Shown piece by piece: positions 1 through 8,269 of a stretch of 50,274 nt of DNA. The DNA is from an uncultured Clostridia bacterium. GTDB lineage: Bacteria > Bacillota > Clostridia > TANB77 > CAG-508. The notes beneath the pieces are model-generated. The model did not search any database, was not told where the DNA came from, and saw only the letters and a list, made by a program, of their open reading frames with translations. Both the position numbers and the translations under genes were made by a program. The stretch is from NCBI GenBank assembly GCA_944392385.1, contig CALXWL010000005.1:1-50274 (forward strand), read 5' to 3'. The number at the start of each line of letters is the position of its first letter. Positions within the stretch are counted from its first letter, which is position 1.

Positions 1-184
1 ATGCTTTTTTTTTTTTTTTACTTTCAAATTCTGGCATTTTTTTAGCTAGTCTCAGGAATACTTCTTGATATACATCTTCACTTGTTTCTATATTTCCTGT
101 TCTAGCCATAGCTAGCCTATATACCATATTTGAATATTTTTCTACTGTTTCTTCTAAAAATTGATTTTTGTTAATATATACCAT
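1..184 (-). CDS. ECF-type RNA polymerase sigma factor, N-terminal part (cut by window edge)
   Basis: Reading begins at an ATG (184) behind an AGGTGAT ribosome site. The visible 61 residues start MVYINKNQFLEETVEKY and include RLAMARTGNIETSEDVYQEV, which looks like sigma-70 region 2.1-2.2 of ECF sigma factors (a helix with a conserved D-x-x-Q-E-V/T core-binding patch). The family then normally has an 'F' and region 2.4, but here the frame runs into a 15-A tract on the coding strand (five Lys codons) that reaches the window edge. That tract is out of character and may be an assembly-end artefact. Region 4 would lie outside the window. Family assignment is moderately sure; specificity cannot be told. 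Confidence 0.7.
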   Translation of the reverse strand, partial: MVYINKNQFLEETVEKYSNMVYRLAMARTGNIETSEDVYQEVFLRLAKKMPEFESKKKKKA

Positions 185-240
185 TTTTTATCACCTATAT
201 TTATAATACCATAAAAATTATTAAAAGGTTGCATTTTTTT

Positions 241-315
241 AAAATTCAATTGGGAAAGACGTATTTATTTTGAAAAAATTTTCTCAAAATAAATACGTCT
301 CCTTAATTGAATTTT
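241..315 (-). terminator. Long hairpin downstream of the DUF1540 gene
   Basis: The outer arms AAAATTCAATT/AATTGAATTTT and the inner arms AGACGTATTTATTTTGA/TCAAAATAAATACGTCT face each other around a short A/T loop, giving a nearly continuous stem of about 28 bp. It lies between the stop of the DUF1540 gene and the start of the sigma-factor gene, both on minus. A terminator is the simplest role. It is longer than usual and symmetrical, so it could act on both strands or be a small palindromic repeat. Confidence 0.6.
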
Positions 316-318
316 TAA

Positions 319-486
319 TTATTTTATGTGTTTATAACTTGCACACATTGATTCTTCTGCTGGATTTCCATTATTACAATTATTGCATGGCTGAACCATT
401 ATTGCTTCTAATTCACATAGTTTGTTTGCTGTATTGTTATATATACAGCTGTTTACTGTACAATTTATTTGTTGTTTTTTTTCCAT
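319..486 (-). CDS. DUF1540 small cysteine-rich protein
   Basis: A 55-residue protein with a strong ribosome site (AGGAGGC) seven bases before its ATG. It shows the DUF1540 layout: INCTVNSCIYN near the N-terminus, then NKLCELEAIMVQPC, and a final C-A-S-Y. Five or more regularly spaced cysteines suggest metal binding; in clostridia such proteins are small, often sporulation- or stress-associated, and of unknown role. It follows the peroxiredoxin gene by 57 bases on the same strand and may be co-transcribed with it. The long hairpin follows it directly. Confidence 0.75.
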   Translation of the reverse strand: MEKKQQINCTVNSCIYNNTANKLCELEAIMVQPCNNCNNGNPAEESMCASYKHIK

Positions 487-543
487 AAAAATAGCCTCCT
501 TTTTGAAATTTTCTTTTTATAGTATGGCTATTTTTTTATAAAA

Positions 544-1261
544 TTATTTTCCAATTTTTTCATTTAATGTCTTGTTTTGTTCAATTTGTTTATTGCATTT
601 TTCATCTGATTTTTTTAAACTCAAATACCAGCTTATTCCATTTTTATCTTTTTCTATTTCTCTTACTCTTTCTTGTAATCCTTTAAAGGTAGTTGGGCTT
701 TGCTTGATTATTGGTTGCCCAGGAATCCAGTTTGCTGGTGTTGATGCTTTATTACAATCTGCTACTTGCAGAGCTTCTACTACTCTTAGTATCTCTGGTA
801 TCCATCTTCCTACATTTAGTGGATAAATAAATATTGTTCTTACAATTCCTTTATCATCTATTATAAATACATTTCTTACTGTTTCTGTTGTGCTTACATT
901 ACTTGATATCATTCCATATTTTCTTGCTATTTCCCCGCTTCTATCTGCAATTACTGGGAATGGTATTTCTATACCTGTTTTTAGCATAATATCATTTAGC
1001 CATGCTAAATGTGATGGATTACTATCTATGCTTAATCCTATCAATTCTGTATTTAGATTTTGAAAATATGTATTGGCTTTTGCAAATGCTATAAATTCTG
1101 TCGTGCAGACGGGGGTAAAATCTCCGAGGGTGCGAAAATAGTACTACCCATTTTCCTTTGTAGTCATTTAAACTTATTTTTCCATTTGTGGATATTGCTT
1201 CAAAATCAGGTGCTAATTGTCCTATTTTGACTATTCCGTTCATCATTATTTCATAATCCAT
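544..1261 (-). CDS. 1-Cys peroxiredoxin (AhpC/Prx6 type), read through a CGGA +1 site
   Basis: Thiol peroxidase of the Prx6 class, about 238 residues, the usual length for the family. The frame from ATG 1261 gives APDFEA...GKWVVLFSHP. An in-frame CGG at 1126 then follows, after which the family sequence continues one base further on as G-DFTPVCTTEFIAF with the peroxidatic Cys, and then PFPVIADRSGEIARKYGM, the VRNVFIIDDKG segment and the NVGRW-PEILR tail, ending at 544. Read without the shift, the frame leaves the family at once and stops after about 30 codons. The extra base is the C before GGA, so residue 46 is Gly of HPGDFTPVC. The ribosome site AGGAGG lies inside the right arm of a terminator-like hairpin (1262-1315). 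Confidence 0.85.
1123..1126 (-). other. CGGA quadruplet / +1 recoding site in prx
   Basis: Coding strand reads CCT-CGGA-GAT-TTT. In-frame CGG; family homology requires Pro-Gly-Asp-Phe, so CGGA must count as one Gly codon. Without a shift the peroxidatic Cys, about six residues downstream, is lost. Confidence 0.85.
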
Positions 1262-1315
1262 AAAAAATAAACCTCCTACTAATTTTGTATATATTATGTA
1301 GGCGGTTTATTTTTT
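1262..1315 (-). terminator. Hairpin between the two-TM gene and prx, overlapping the prx ribosome site
   Basis: Facing arms AAATAAACCGCCTAC and GTAGGAGGTTTATTT flank an A/T loop, with A-run before and T-run after, so it can end transcription on either strand. The right arm on minus contains the AGGAGG that serves prx. Read-through from the upstream gene would fold this site away, whereas a prx transcript starting inside the loop would leave it free. Confidence 0.65.
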
Positions 1316-1338
1316 GTTACATGTTATTATTAATTTTT

Positions 1339-1818
1339 TTAATCTTTCATATTTGCTCTTATTGTTTTATCACGTTCTTGTATGTTTTTTATTAGCTCTG
1401 TCATGTCTTTTTCTTCATCACTGTTATATAAGTATTCTGCTATTATTTTTGGTAATACTATGAATGAAGATAAGAATGAAATAATTGTGTTTACCATGGT
1501 TACAATTAAAGTATCTGTTGAAACTTCATTGTTTAAGCAAAACCATGTGATTTTTATTAGTAAGATTGCTATTCCTATTAAAATTCCTACACATGCTAAG
1601 AAAAATATTGATTTGAATATTAGTTTTGCTATCAAATTCCTATTAGCATTTTTTACATAAGTATTTAATAGATTAGAAAATGACTTATTATTACTGTTTA
1701 TATAGTTTATATCATCATTATGAATTACATCTATTTTATTGTTATCATCATCTTGCTTTAAATATTTATTAATAATTTCTTCATTTGTTGCTAATTCTAC
1801 TATATTGTCATCATCCAA
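1339..1818 (-). CDS. Unknown two-TM membrane protein next to ImmA protease
   Basis: A 159-residue protein I do not recognise. Residues 1-55 are hydrophilic and rich in Asp and Asn. Two hydrophobic segments follow (about residues 65-90, LIFKSIFFLACVGILIGIAI, and 100-125), and the charged C-terminal tail contains ELIKNIQERDKT. It begins 12 bases after the stop of the ImmA-like protease, so the two are probably one transcript. Pairs of an ImmA/IrrE protease with a small membrane protein occur in stress-regulation and mobile-element modules, but nothing here fixes the role. Confidence 0.7.
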   Translation of the reverse strand: MDDDNIVELATNEEIINKYLKQDDDNNKIDVIHNDDINYINSNNKSFSNLLNTYVKNANRNLIAKLIFKSIFFLACVGILIGIAILLIKITWFCLNNEVSTDTLIVTMVNTIISFLSSFIVLPKIIAEYLYNSDEEKDMTELIKNIQERDKTIRANMKD

Positions 1819-1830
1819 TTTAATCCACCA

Positions 1831-2397
1831 TTAATTTAATCCTAACTCAATAATTCTACGATCTATAGCTCTTCTAGAAACTTGAAAATATTCTTCTAAT
1901 TTTGCATATAAATCTATATCATTATAATATTTATTATATTGTTGCTCAAATTCCTTTTCTGGCATAAGTAAATTTGCTGCAAATTTGTTTGCTCTAATTT
2001 CTATGTCATTATTTACATCTGTTGTTCTATATGTGTTATAAAACTCAGGTTTTTTTGTATTATAATCAAATAAATAATGTGCTAATTCGTGTGCTATTGT
2101 AAATCTTTGGTGTCCCCAACTATCATTTGAGTTAACACAAATCATTTTCTTTTTTCCAAACTTTTTTTCTATTTCATCATTTATAACAATATATCCGCTT
2201 AAATCATCTTCTAGTTTTTGTTTTCCAACAATGAAATCTAATTTTTTCATAATACTTACAATTGGAATAGGATATCTTTTACTTTTTAAATCGTTTATAA
2301 TTTTTTCAGTTATCTTAGAAATATTGTCCACGTCATTAGGCATTTTTCTAATTTCCTCAACTAATTTTTGATCCATTTTTGAACTTCCCTTCCTCAT
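1831..2397 (-). CDS. ImmA/IrrE family zinc metallo-endopeptidase
   Basis: A 188-residue protein with the zinc-binding motif TIAHELAHYLF (HExxH, residues about 101-111) and a downstream Glu region, EIRANKFAANLLMP, which is typical of COG2856 peptidases. The family cleaves repressors or regulators in response to damage or stress. The start at 2397 has GGAGG seven bases upstream; an internal ATG (MDQKLVEE) is a weaker alternative. A strong promoter lies at 2457-2485. The leader between them can pair CTCCAT with ATGGAG, covering the ribosome site. There is no XRE-type repressor beside it in this window. Confidence 0.85.
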   Translation of the reverse strand: MRKGSSKMDQKLVEEIRKMPNDVDNISKITEKIINDLKSKRYPIPIVSIMKKLDFIVGKQKLEDDLSGYIVINDEIEKKFGKKKMICVNSNDSWGHQRFTIAHELAHYLFDYNTKKPEFYNTYRTTDVNNDIEIRANKFAANLLMPEKEFEQQYNKYYNDIDLYAKLEEYFQVSRRAIDRRIIELGLN

Positions 2398-2456
2398 CTT
2401 TTGCCTCCATATAATAATTTATTAATTAATAATATTATTGTTCATGGAGTATAACT

Positions 2457-2485
2457 ATTATACATTATATTTTCTTTTATATCAA
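2457..2485 (-). promoter_or_regulatory. Sigma-A type promoter of the ImmA-like gene
   Basis: TTGATA, 17-base spacer, TATAAT on the minus strand. The leader downstream contains the near-palindrome AATAATATTATT, and ACTCCAT can pair with ATGGAG of the ribosome site, so translation of the protease may be held down by a leader hairpin. Confidence 0.75.
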
Positions 2486-2500
2486 GATTATTCTATCACA

Positions 2501-3136
2501 TTATACATTCTTTTTGTTTGCATATATTTTATTCATAAATTCATCTGGATAATGTTTATCTAAGAATTCATCTAGTTTGTTTTGTGGTGGTATATTATTC
2601 ATTCTGTGTCTTTGTCTGATTGATGCAAATGCTGATATTTGTACGTTTAGCACCATGAATACTACAAAACATATTGTAATTGTTTCCATTTTTTTCCTAT
2701 CTAATATTTTTTCTATTTTTTCTATTAGTTTTTCTATATATGTTGTATATAATATTCCTGCAATACCCCAATATGTGCAGTGTAATAAGCTTGTTCTTCC
2801 ATTTATGTTAAATGGCAAATATGAATAATCCCATGATATTGTGCCAAATATTTTCTCCTGCATAAATGAGCATATATATTCTGTAGTTCCACCTAGTATC
2901 ATTGCAATTAAGAATACCGCTAATTTATTTCTTGTTTTAATGTGCTTAAAAATTAGATAATATATAATTCCACCTATTCCATATACTGGTGAAAATGGTC
3001 CATATATTAATCCTTTTCTTGATTCAAAATATCCTTTTTGAAATAATACTATAATCATTTCAAAAATATATCCTAGTATACAACCTATTATAAAAACCCA
3101 AAATATTTTCTCTAGTTCTTTTATTACTTTTTTCAT
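2501..3136 (-). CDS. CmpB-family (putative ABC transporter type IV) membrane protein
   Basis: A 211-residue integral membrane protein with about five hydrophobic segments. It carries signatures of the CmpB/DUF1113 family: GYIFEMI near residue 22, RKGLIYGPFSPVYGIGG at about 40-56, GGTTEY, and SWDYS-LPFNINGR-SLLH. The family is widespread in Firmicutes with unproven function; the transporter label comes from the domain name only. The C-terminal 50 residues after the last helix are hydrophilic and specific to this protein. A GGGGGAT ribosome site precedes the ATG. Confidence 0.8.
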   Translation of the reverse strand: MKKVIKELEKIFWVFIIGCILGYIFEMIIVLFQKGYFESRKGLIYGPFSPVYGIGGIIYYLIFKHIKTRNKLAVFLIAMILGGTTEYICSFMQEKIFGTISWDYSYLPFNINGRTSLLHCTYWGIAGILYTTYIEKLIEKIEKILDRKKMETITICFVVFMVLNVQISAFASIRQRHRMNNIPPQNKLDEFLDKHYPDEFMNKIYANKKNV

Positions 3137-3219
3137 TTTATATCCCCCACATTAATAATGAATTATCGTAATATTTTATTAAATGAATATATTATATCAA
3201 TGTGACTTTTAAATGACTT

Positions 3220-4446
3220 TTAATTCTTTTTTCCTATATAATAATTTTTCTTTCCTCTTTTTACTATTATATATGTATTTTCTATGAACATTGTGTCATC
3301 TATTGTTACATTTGTATCTATTACTTTTTCTCCATTTATTGTAATTGCTCCTGCTGTTATAAATTCTCTTGCTTCTCTTTTACTTTTTGCAATTCCCATA
3401 TTTATAATTAAATCTACAATATTGATATTTTCTTCTACTTGCTTTATGTCTTGGTTTTTGAATAAATCTTCTACGTCTTTTTTTGATAAGTCTTTAAATT
3501 TGTTGTTAAATAAATGCTCTGCTAGACTAATTGCTTTTTCGTATTCTTCTTTTCCATGTAAGAATGTAATTATTTCTCTTGCTAATGCTTTATGTGCTTC
3601 TCTTAGTTCTGGATGATTATTATTTTTTACAGCTAATTCTTCTATTTCTTCTTTTGATAAGAATGTGTAAATTTTTAAGTAGTCTATTACCATTGAATCT
3701 TCTACATTTACAAAGAATTGATATAGTTCATAACTTGATGTTTTTTCTTTATCTAGCCATAATGCATTTCCTTCACTTTTTCCGAATTTTCTTCCTTGTG
3801 AATCTGTTACAAGTGGCATTGTAAATCCATATACTTCATCACCTGTTGATTTTCTTATTAGGTCTATTCCTGCTGTAATGTTTCCCCATTGGTCTGAACC
3901 TGCACATTGCAAATTTACGTTTTTATGTTCATGTAGATATTTAAAATCTAGTGCTTGCAAAATCATATATGAAAATTCTGTATATGTAATTCCTGTATCT
4001 AGTCTTCTTTTAATAATATCTTTATCTAACATATAGTTAATGTTAAAGTATTTTCCGTAATCTCTTAAAAAGTCTAACACATTTATGTCTTTGATCCAGT
4101 CATAATTGTTTACAACTTCAAAACCAAATAGTTTTTGTACTTGGGCTTTTAGTCCTTCTATATTTTTATTTACTTGTTCTTTTGTAATCATTGCTCTTTC
4201 TGTTGTAGGTCTAGGGTCTCCTATCATTCCTGTTCCTCCACCTACTAGTAAAATTGGATTATGACCTGCATCTTTTAATCTTTTTGATATTAGGAAACTA
4301 GATAAGTGTCCTACATGTAAGCTATCTGCTGTTGGGTCTGTTCCTATATAAAATGTCATACCACCTTTATTTAGTTTTTCTACTAAATCTGGGCTTGAGA
4401 TATCTTTTATAAGGCCTCTCCATTTTAAATCTTCAAATAATGTCAT
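3220..4446 (-). CDS. tyrS: Tyrosyl-tRNA synthetase
   Basis: Class I aminoacyl-tRNA synthetase that charges tRNA-Tyr, 408 residues, normal length. Visible landmarks are the HIGH-like DSLHVGHLSS (about 40-49), YMILQALDF and CAGSDQWGNITAG in the tyrosine pocket, the KMSKS equivalent KFGKSEGNA (about 228), and a C-terminal S4 RNA-binding domain (SKREAREFITAGAITING). The start has AAAGGAGG. It has its own promoter (4531-4559) and a leader hairpin. No T-box specifier/antiterminator signature is visible in the short leader, which is unusual for a clostridial aminoacyl-tRNA synthetase gene but not decisive. Confidence 0.97.
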   Translation of the reverse strand: MTLFEDLKWRGLIKDISSPDLVEKLNKGGMTFYIGTDPTADSLHVGHLSSFLISKRLKDAGHNPILLVGGGTGMIGDPRPTTERAMITKEQVNKNIEGLKAQVQKLFGFEVVNNYDWIKDINVLDFLRDYGKYFNINYMLDKDIIKRRLDTGITYTEFSYMILQALDFKYLHEHKNVNLQCAGSDQWGNITAGIDLIRKSTGDEVYGFTMPLVTDSQGRKFGKSEGNALWLDKEKTSSYELYQFFVNVEDSMVIDYLKIYTFLSKEEIEELAVKNNNHPELREAHKALAREIITFLHGKEEYEKAISLAEHLFNNKFKDLSKKDVEDLFKNQDIKQVEENINIVDLIINMGIAKSKREAREFITAGAITINGEKVIDTNVTIDDTMFIENTYIIVKRGKKNYYIGKKN

Positions 4447-4473
4447 TTTTCTTCCTCCTTTTAAATCCGAAAT

Positions 4474-4506
4474 GAGCCAAATCTCCTGTAAAAGTTGATT
4501 TGACTC
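4474..4506 (-). promoter_or_regulatory. Hairpin in the tyrS leader
   Basis: GAGTCAAATC pairs with GATTTGGCTC (ten pairs, one wobble) around a 13-base loop, between the tyrS promoter and its ribosome site. No U-run follows, so it is not a classical terminator. It may stabilise the transcript or regulate translation. It is too small for a T-box. Confidence 0.5.
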
Positions 4507-4530
4507 GTGTATCCACTTTTGACTAGAAAT

Positions 4531-4559
4531 ATTATACTATTATTCTACAATATTTGCAA
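4531..4559 (-). promoter_or_regulatory. Sigma-A type promoter of tyrS
   Basis: TTGCAA, 17-base spacer, perfect TATAAT on minus, directly after the purL stop codon at 4565. tyrS can therefore be transcribed apart from the purine operon. Confidence 0.75.
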
Positions 4560-4564
4560 TATTT

Positions 4565-7500
4565 TTATTGAAAATATTCTACTGCTGATTGAAATATCTT
4601 CATATCATAGTTTCCTGGAACATTTTTATATAATCCATATCCTGTTCTTTCTGAATGTCCCATTTTTCCAAATACTCTTCCATCTGGTGATGTTATTCCT
4701 TCTATAGCATAAATTGAATTATTTGGATTGTATTGTATATTTGTTGTTGGCTTTCCATTTAGGTCTACATATTGTGTTGCCACTTGTCCATTTTTTATTA
4801 GTTTTTCTAAAACTTCTTTGCTTGCTATAAATCTTCCTTCTCCATGTGATATTGGAACTTCGTATATTTCTCCTACCTTTGCATTTGAAAGCCATGGAGA
4901 TTTATTAGAGCATACTTTTGTTCTTACTATTTTTGATTGATGTCTTCCTATTGTGTTATATGTTAGTGTTGGACAGCTTTCGTCTGTATCTATTATTTTT
5001 CCATATGGCACTAAACCTAGTTTGATTAGTGCTTGGAAGCCATTACATATTCCGCCCATTAATCCATCTTTATTTTCTAGCAAATTTGTTATTTCTTCTT
5101 TTATTTCTTGGTTTCTGAAAAATGCTGTTATAAATTTTCCTGAACCATCTGGCTCGTCTCCTCCTGAAAATCCTCCCGGGATGAATACTATTTGGCTTGT
5201 TTTTATTTTCTTTGCAAATTCTTTTATTGATTCTGCAATGTTTTGAGCTGTTAGGTTATTTATTACAAAGATTTCTGGGTTTGCTCCTGCTTTTGCAAAT
5301 GCTCTTGATGTATCATATTCACAGTTTGTTCCTGGAAATACTGGTATTAGTACTTTTGGTTTTGCTATTTTTATCCTTGATGTTTTTCTTTCTTTTACTT
5401 CATACTTAATTTCTGGAATTTCTTTTGTGTCTTGCTTAATGTTTAGTGGATATACTTTTTCTAGTTTTTCTTCATATATTTGCAATAGTTCTTTTAATTG
5501 TATTTTACTATTTTTATATATTATTTCTGGTTTCTCAATTGTTTTTCCTAGTGGTGTTCCTATATTTTTATTTGTTTTTAGTTCTAATATAAAGCTTCCA
5601 TAACAATACTCAAATAATTCTTTTTGAGAAATATTTTCATACTCAAATCCTATGTTGTTTCCAAAGCACATTTTCATTATGGCTTCTGCTATTCCACCAT
5701 ACCCTATTGTGTATGCACTTGCTATTTGAGATGTAGTATTTAATTCTTCAATTTGCTTAAAAATTTCTTTTAATGAGCTTGCTGTTGGAAGTCCATTTTT
5801 GTCATATTCTGGTTTTAATATTACTACCTTGCTATCTGATTTTTTAAATTCTGGTGATATTATGTTGTCAACATTTTCTGTTGTTACTGCAAATGATATT
5901 AGTGTTGGAGGAACATCTATATTTTCAAAACTTCCACTCATTGAGTCTTTTCCTCCTATTGCAGCTACTTCGAAATCTTTTTGTGCTTTAAGTGCTCCTA
6001 GCAATGCTGCTAGTGGTTTTCCCCATCTTTTACTATCTTTGTTTAATCTTTCAAAATATTCTTGGAATGTTAAATATACATTACTAAAGCTTGCTCCTGT
6101 GCTTATTAGTTTACATATAGATTCTACTACTGCTAAGTAACTTCCATGATATGGGCTTTTTTCTAATATATATGGGTTGAATCCATATGCCATTAATGAA
6201 CATGTTTTTGAATATTTTTCTGGATGTGATATTTTACTTACCATAGCTTGTATTGGTGTTTTTTGCATTTTTCCACCAAATGGCATTAGTATTGTTCCTG
6301 CTCCTATTGTAGAATCAAATCTTTCGCTTAATCCCTGTTTTGAACATACATTCAAGTCTCCTGCTAATTTTTTGTATTCTTCTACAAAATCATTTCCAAT
6401 TTGTTTGGTATATTCTTCTGGGTTTGATATGACTACATCTATATGTTTTTCTGCTCCATTTGAGTTTAAGAATTTTCTTGATATGTCTACAATATATTTC
6501 CCTCTCCATTTCATTTTTAGTCTTGGCTCTTTTTTTACTTCGGCAACTACTGTTGCTTCTAAGTTTTCTTGGTTTGCTAGATTTATAAATTTTTCTACAT
6601 TATTCTTATCTACTACTACTGCCATTCTTTCTTGTGATTCACTTATTGCAAGTTCTGTACCATCTAGTCCATTATATTTTTTAGGAACTGCATCTAAGTT
6701 TATTTCTAAACCATCTGCAAGTTCTCCTATTGCAACTGATACACCTCCTGCTCCAAAGTCATTGCATCTTTTTATTAGTATTGAAGCTTCTTTATTTCTG
6801 AACAATCTTTGCAATTTTCTTTCTTCTGGTGCATTTCCTTTTTGAACTTCTGCTCCACATACTTCTATTGATTTTAAATTATGTGCTTTTGATGAACCTG
6901 TTGCTCCTCCACAACCATCTCTGCCAGTTTTTCCTCCAAGTAGTATTACAATGTCTCCTGGTTCTGGACATTTTCTTATAACATTTTCTTCTGGAGCCCC
7001 CGCAATTACTGCTCCTACTTCCATTCTTTTTGCTATATATCCTGGATGATATATTTCATCAACTTGTCCTGTTGCAAGTCCTATTTGATTTCCATATGAG
7101 CTATATCCTGCTGCTGCTGTTGTTACTATTTTTCTTTGTGGTAATTTTCCTTTTAGTGTTTTACTTATTGGAACTAATGGGTCAGCAGCTCCTGTTACTC
7201 TCATTGCTTGATATACATAGCTTCTTCCTGATAGTGGGTCTCTTATTGCACCACCTATACATGTTGCTGCTCCTCCAAATGGTTCAATTTCTGTTGGGTG
7301 ATTATGTGTTTCGTTTTTGAATAATAACAGCCATTTTTCAGTTTTTCCCTCTATTTCCACTTCTATTTTTACTGTGCATGCATTTATTTCATCTGATTCA
7401 TCTAAATTTTTTAATTTTCCATTTTGTTTTAAATATTTGCAACAAATTGTTGCTACATCCATTAAGTTTATAGGTTTAGTTCTTCCTATATCTTTTCTTA

Positions 7501-8248
7501 ATTCTAGGTATTCATTATATGCATTTTCTAAAAGTTCGTCTTCAAATTTAACATTATCTATTGTTGTTAAAAATGTTGTGTGCCTACAATGATCTGACCA
7601 GTATGTATCTATCATTTTTATTTCTGTTAAATTTGGATTTCTATTTTCTGATATAAAATATTTCTGGCAAAATTTTATGTCTTCTAAGTCCATTGCTAGT
7701 AAATATTTATTTATGAATTCATTTAAACCATTTTCATCTAATGAGTTAAAATCATTAAAAACCTCTATATCTTTTGGTTCTTCATATATTGTTTTTAGGG
7801 TTGAATATTCTTCAAGTGTTGCTTCTTGAGATTCTATAGGGTTTATAATATATCTTTTTATTTTCTCTATATCTTCATTTTGTAAATTTCCATTTAATAC
7901 ATATACTTTTGCAGTTTTTACAATAGGTCTTTCTTTTTTAGAAATTATTTGTATACATTCTGCTGCTGAATTTGCTCTTTGGTCAAATTGACCTGGCAAA
8001 AACTCTACTGCAAACATGAATTTTTCATTTGGTAACTCATTTCTTACTATATCTAACTGTGGCTCTGAAAATACAGTTTGTTTGCAATATTCAAATAACT
8101 CTTTATCAATGTTTTCTACATCATATCTATTTATTATTCTTAAATTTTCTAAGTTTGATATTTGTAGAAATTCTATTATATCATTTTTTAAGGCTTTTGC
8201 TTCATTTGCAAATTCTTCTTTTTTTTCAACATATACTCTATATACCAT
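4565..8248 (-). CDS. purL: Phosphoribosylformylglycinamidine synthase, single-chain
   Basis: Step 4 of IMP synthesis: FGAR + Gln + ATP to FGAM. At 1227 residues it is the long fused form, so separate purS and purQ are not expected and none is present. Seen in order: an N-terminal PurS-like part, the synthase core with DTYWSDHCRHTTF (about 220), LLLFKNETHNHPTEIEPFGGAAT and GGKTGRDGCGGATGSS, a second half with AAIGGKDSMSGSFE, and a C-terminal class I glutaminase with PGGFSGGDEPDG, nucleophile GGICNGFQAL and HGEGRF. The start has AGGAGGT. It is the last gene of the purine operon, 21 bases after purD. In roughly 3.7 kb it contains no in-frame CGG codon. Confidence 0.97.
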   Translation of the reverse strand: MVYRVYVEKKEEFANEAKALKNDIIEFLQISNLENLRIINRYDVENIDKELFEYCKQTVFSEPQLDIVRNELPNEKFMFAVEFLPGQFDQRANSAAECIQIISKKERPIVKTAKVYVLNGNLQNEDIEKIKRYIINPIESQEATLEEYSTLKTIYEEPKDIEVFNDFNSLDENGLNEFINKYLLAMDLEDIKFCQKYFISENRNPNLTEIKMIDTYWSDHCRHTTFLTTIDNVKFEDELLENAYNEYLELRKDIGRTKPINLMDVATICCKYLKQNGKLKNLDESDEINACTVKIEVEIEGKTEKWLLLFKNETHNHPTEIEPFGGAATCIGGAIRDPLSGRSYVYQAMRVTGAADPLVPISKTLKGKLPQRKIVTTAAAGYSSYGNQIGLATGQVDEIYHPGYIAKRMEVGAVIAGAPEENVIRKCPEPGDIVILLGGKTGRDGCGGATGSSKAHNLKSIEVCGAEVQKGNAPEERKLQRLFRNKEASILIKRCNDFGAGGVSVAIGELADGLEINLDAVPKKYNGLDGTELAISESQERMAVVVDKNNVEKFINLANQENLEATVVAEVKKEPRLKMKWRGKYIVDISRKFLNSNGAEKHIDVVISNPEEYTKQIGNDFVEEYKKLAGDLNVCSKQGLSERFDSTIGAGTILMPFGGKMQKTPIQAMVSKISHPEKYSKTCSLMAYGFNPYILEKSPYHGSYLAVVESICKLISTGASFSNVYLTFQEYFERLNKDSKRWGKPLAALLGALKAQKDFEVAAIGGKDSMSGSFENIDVPPTLISFAVTTENVDNIISPEFKKSDSKVVILKPEYDKNGLPTASSLKEIFKQIEELNTTSQIASAYTIGYGGIAEAIMKMCFGNNIGFEYENISQKELFEYCYGSFILELKTNKNIGTPLGKTIEKPEIIYKNSKIQLKELLQIYEEKLEKVYPLNIKQDTKEIPEIKYEVKERKTSRIKIAKPKVLIPVFPGTNCEYDTSRAFAKAGANPEIFVINNLTAQNIAESIKEFAKKIKTSQIVFIPGGFSGGDEPDGSGKFITAFFRNQEIKEEITNLLENKDGLMGGICNGFQALIKLGLVPYGKIIDTDESCPTLTYNTIGRHQSKIVRTKVCSNKSPWLSNAKVGEIYEVPISHGEGRFIASKEVLEKLIKNGQVATQYVDLNGKPTTNIQYNPNNSIYAIEGITSPDGRVFGKMGHSERTGYGLYKNVPGNYDMKIFQSAVEYFQ

Positions 8249-8269
8249 ACATACCTCCTGATTTATTAT

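Noticed and set aside
4447-4564. T-box riboswitch before tyrS
   Set aside because: The leader is only about 80 bases and lacks the antiterminator core sequence and a terminator.
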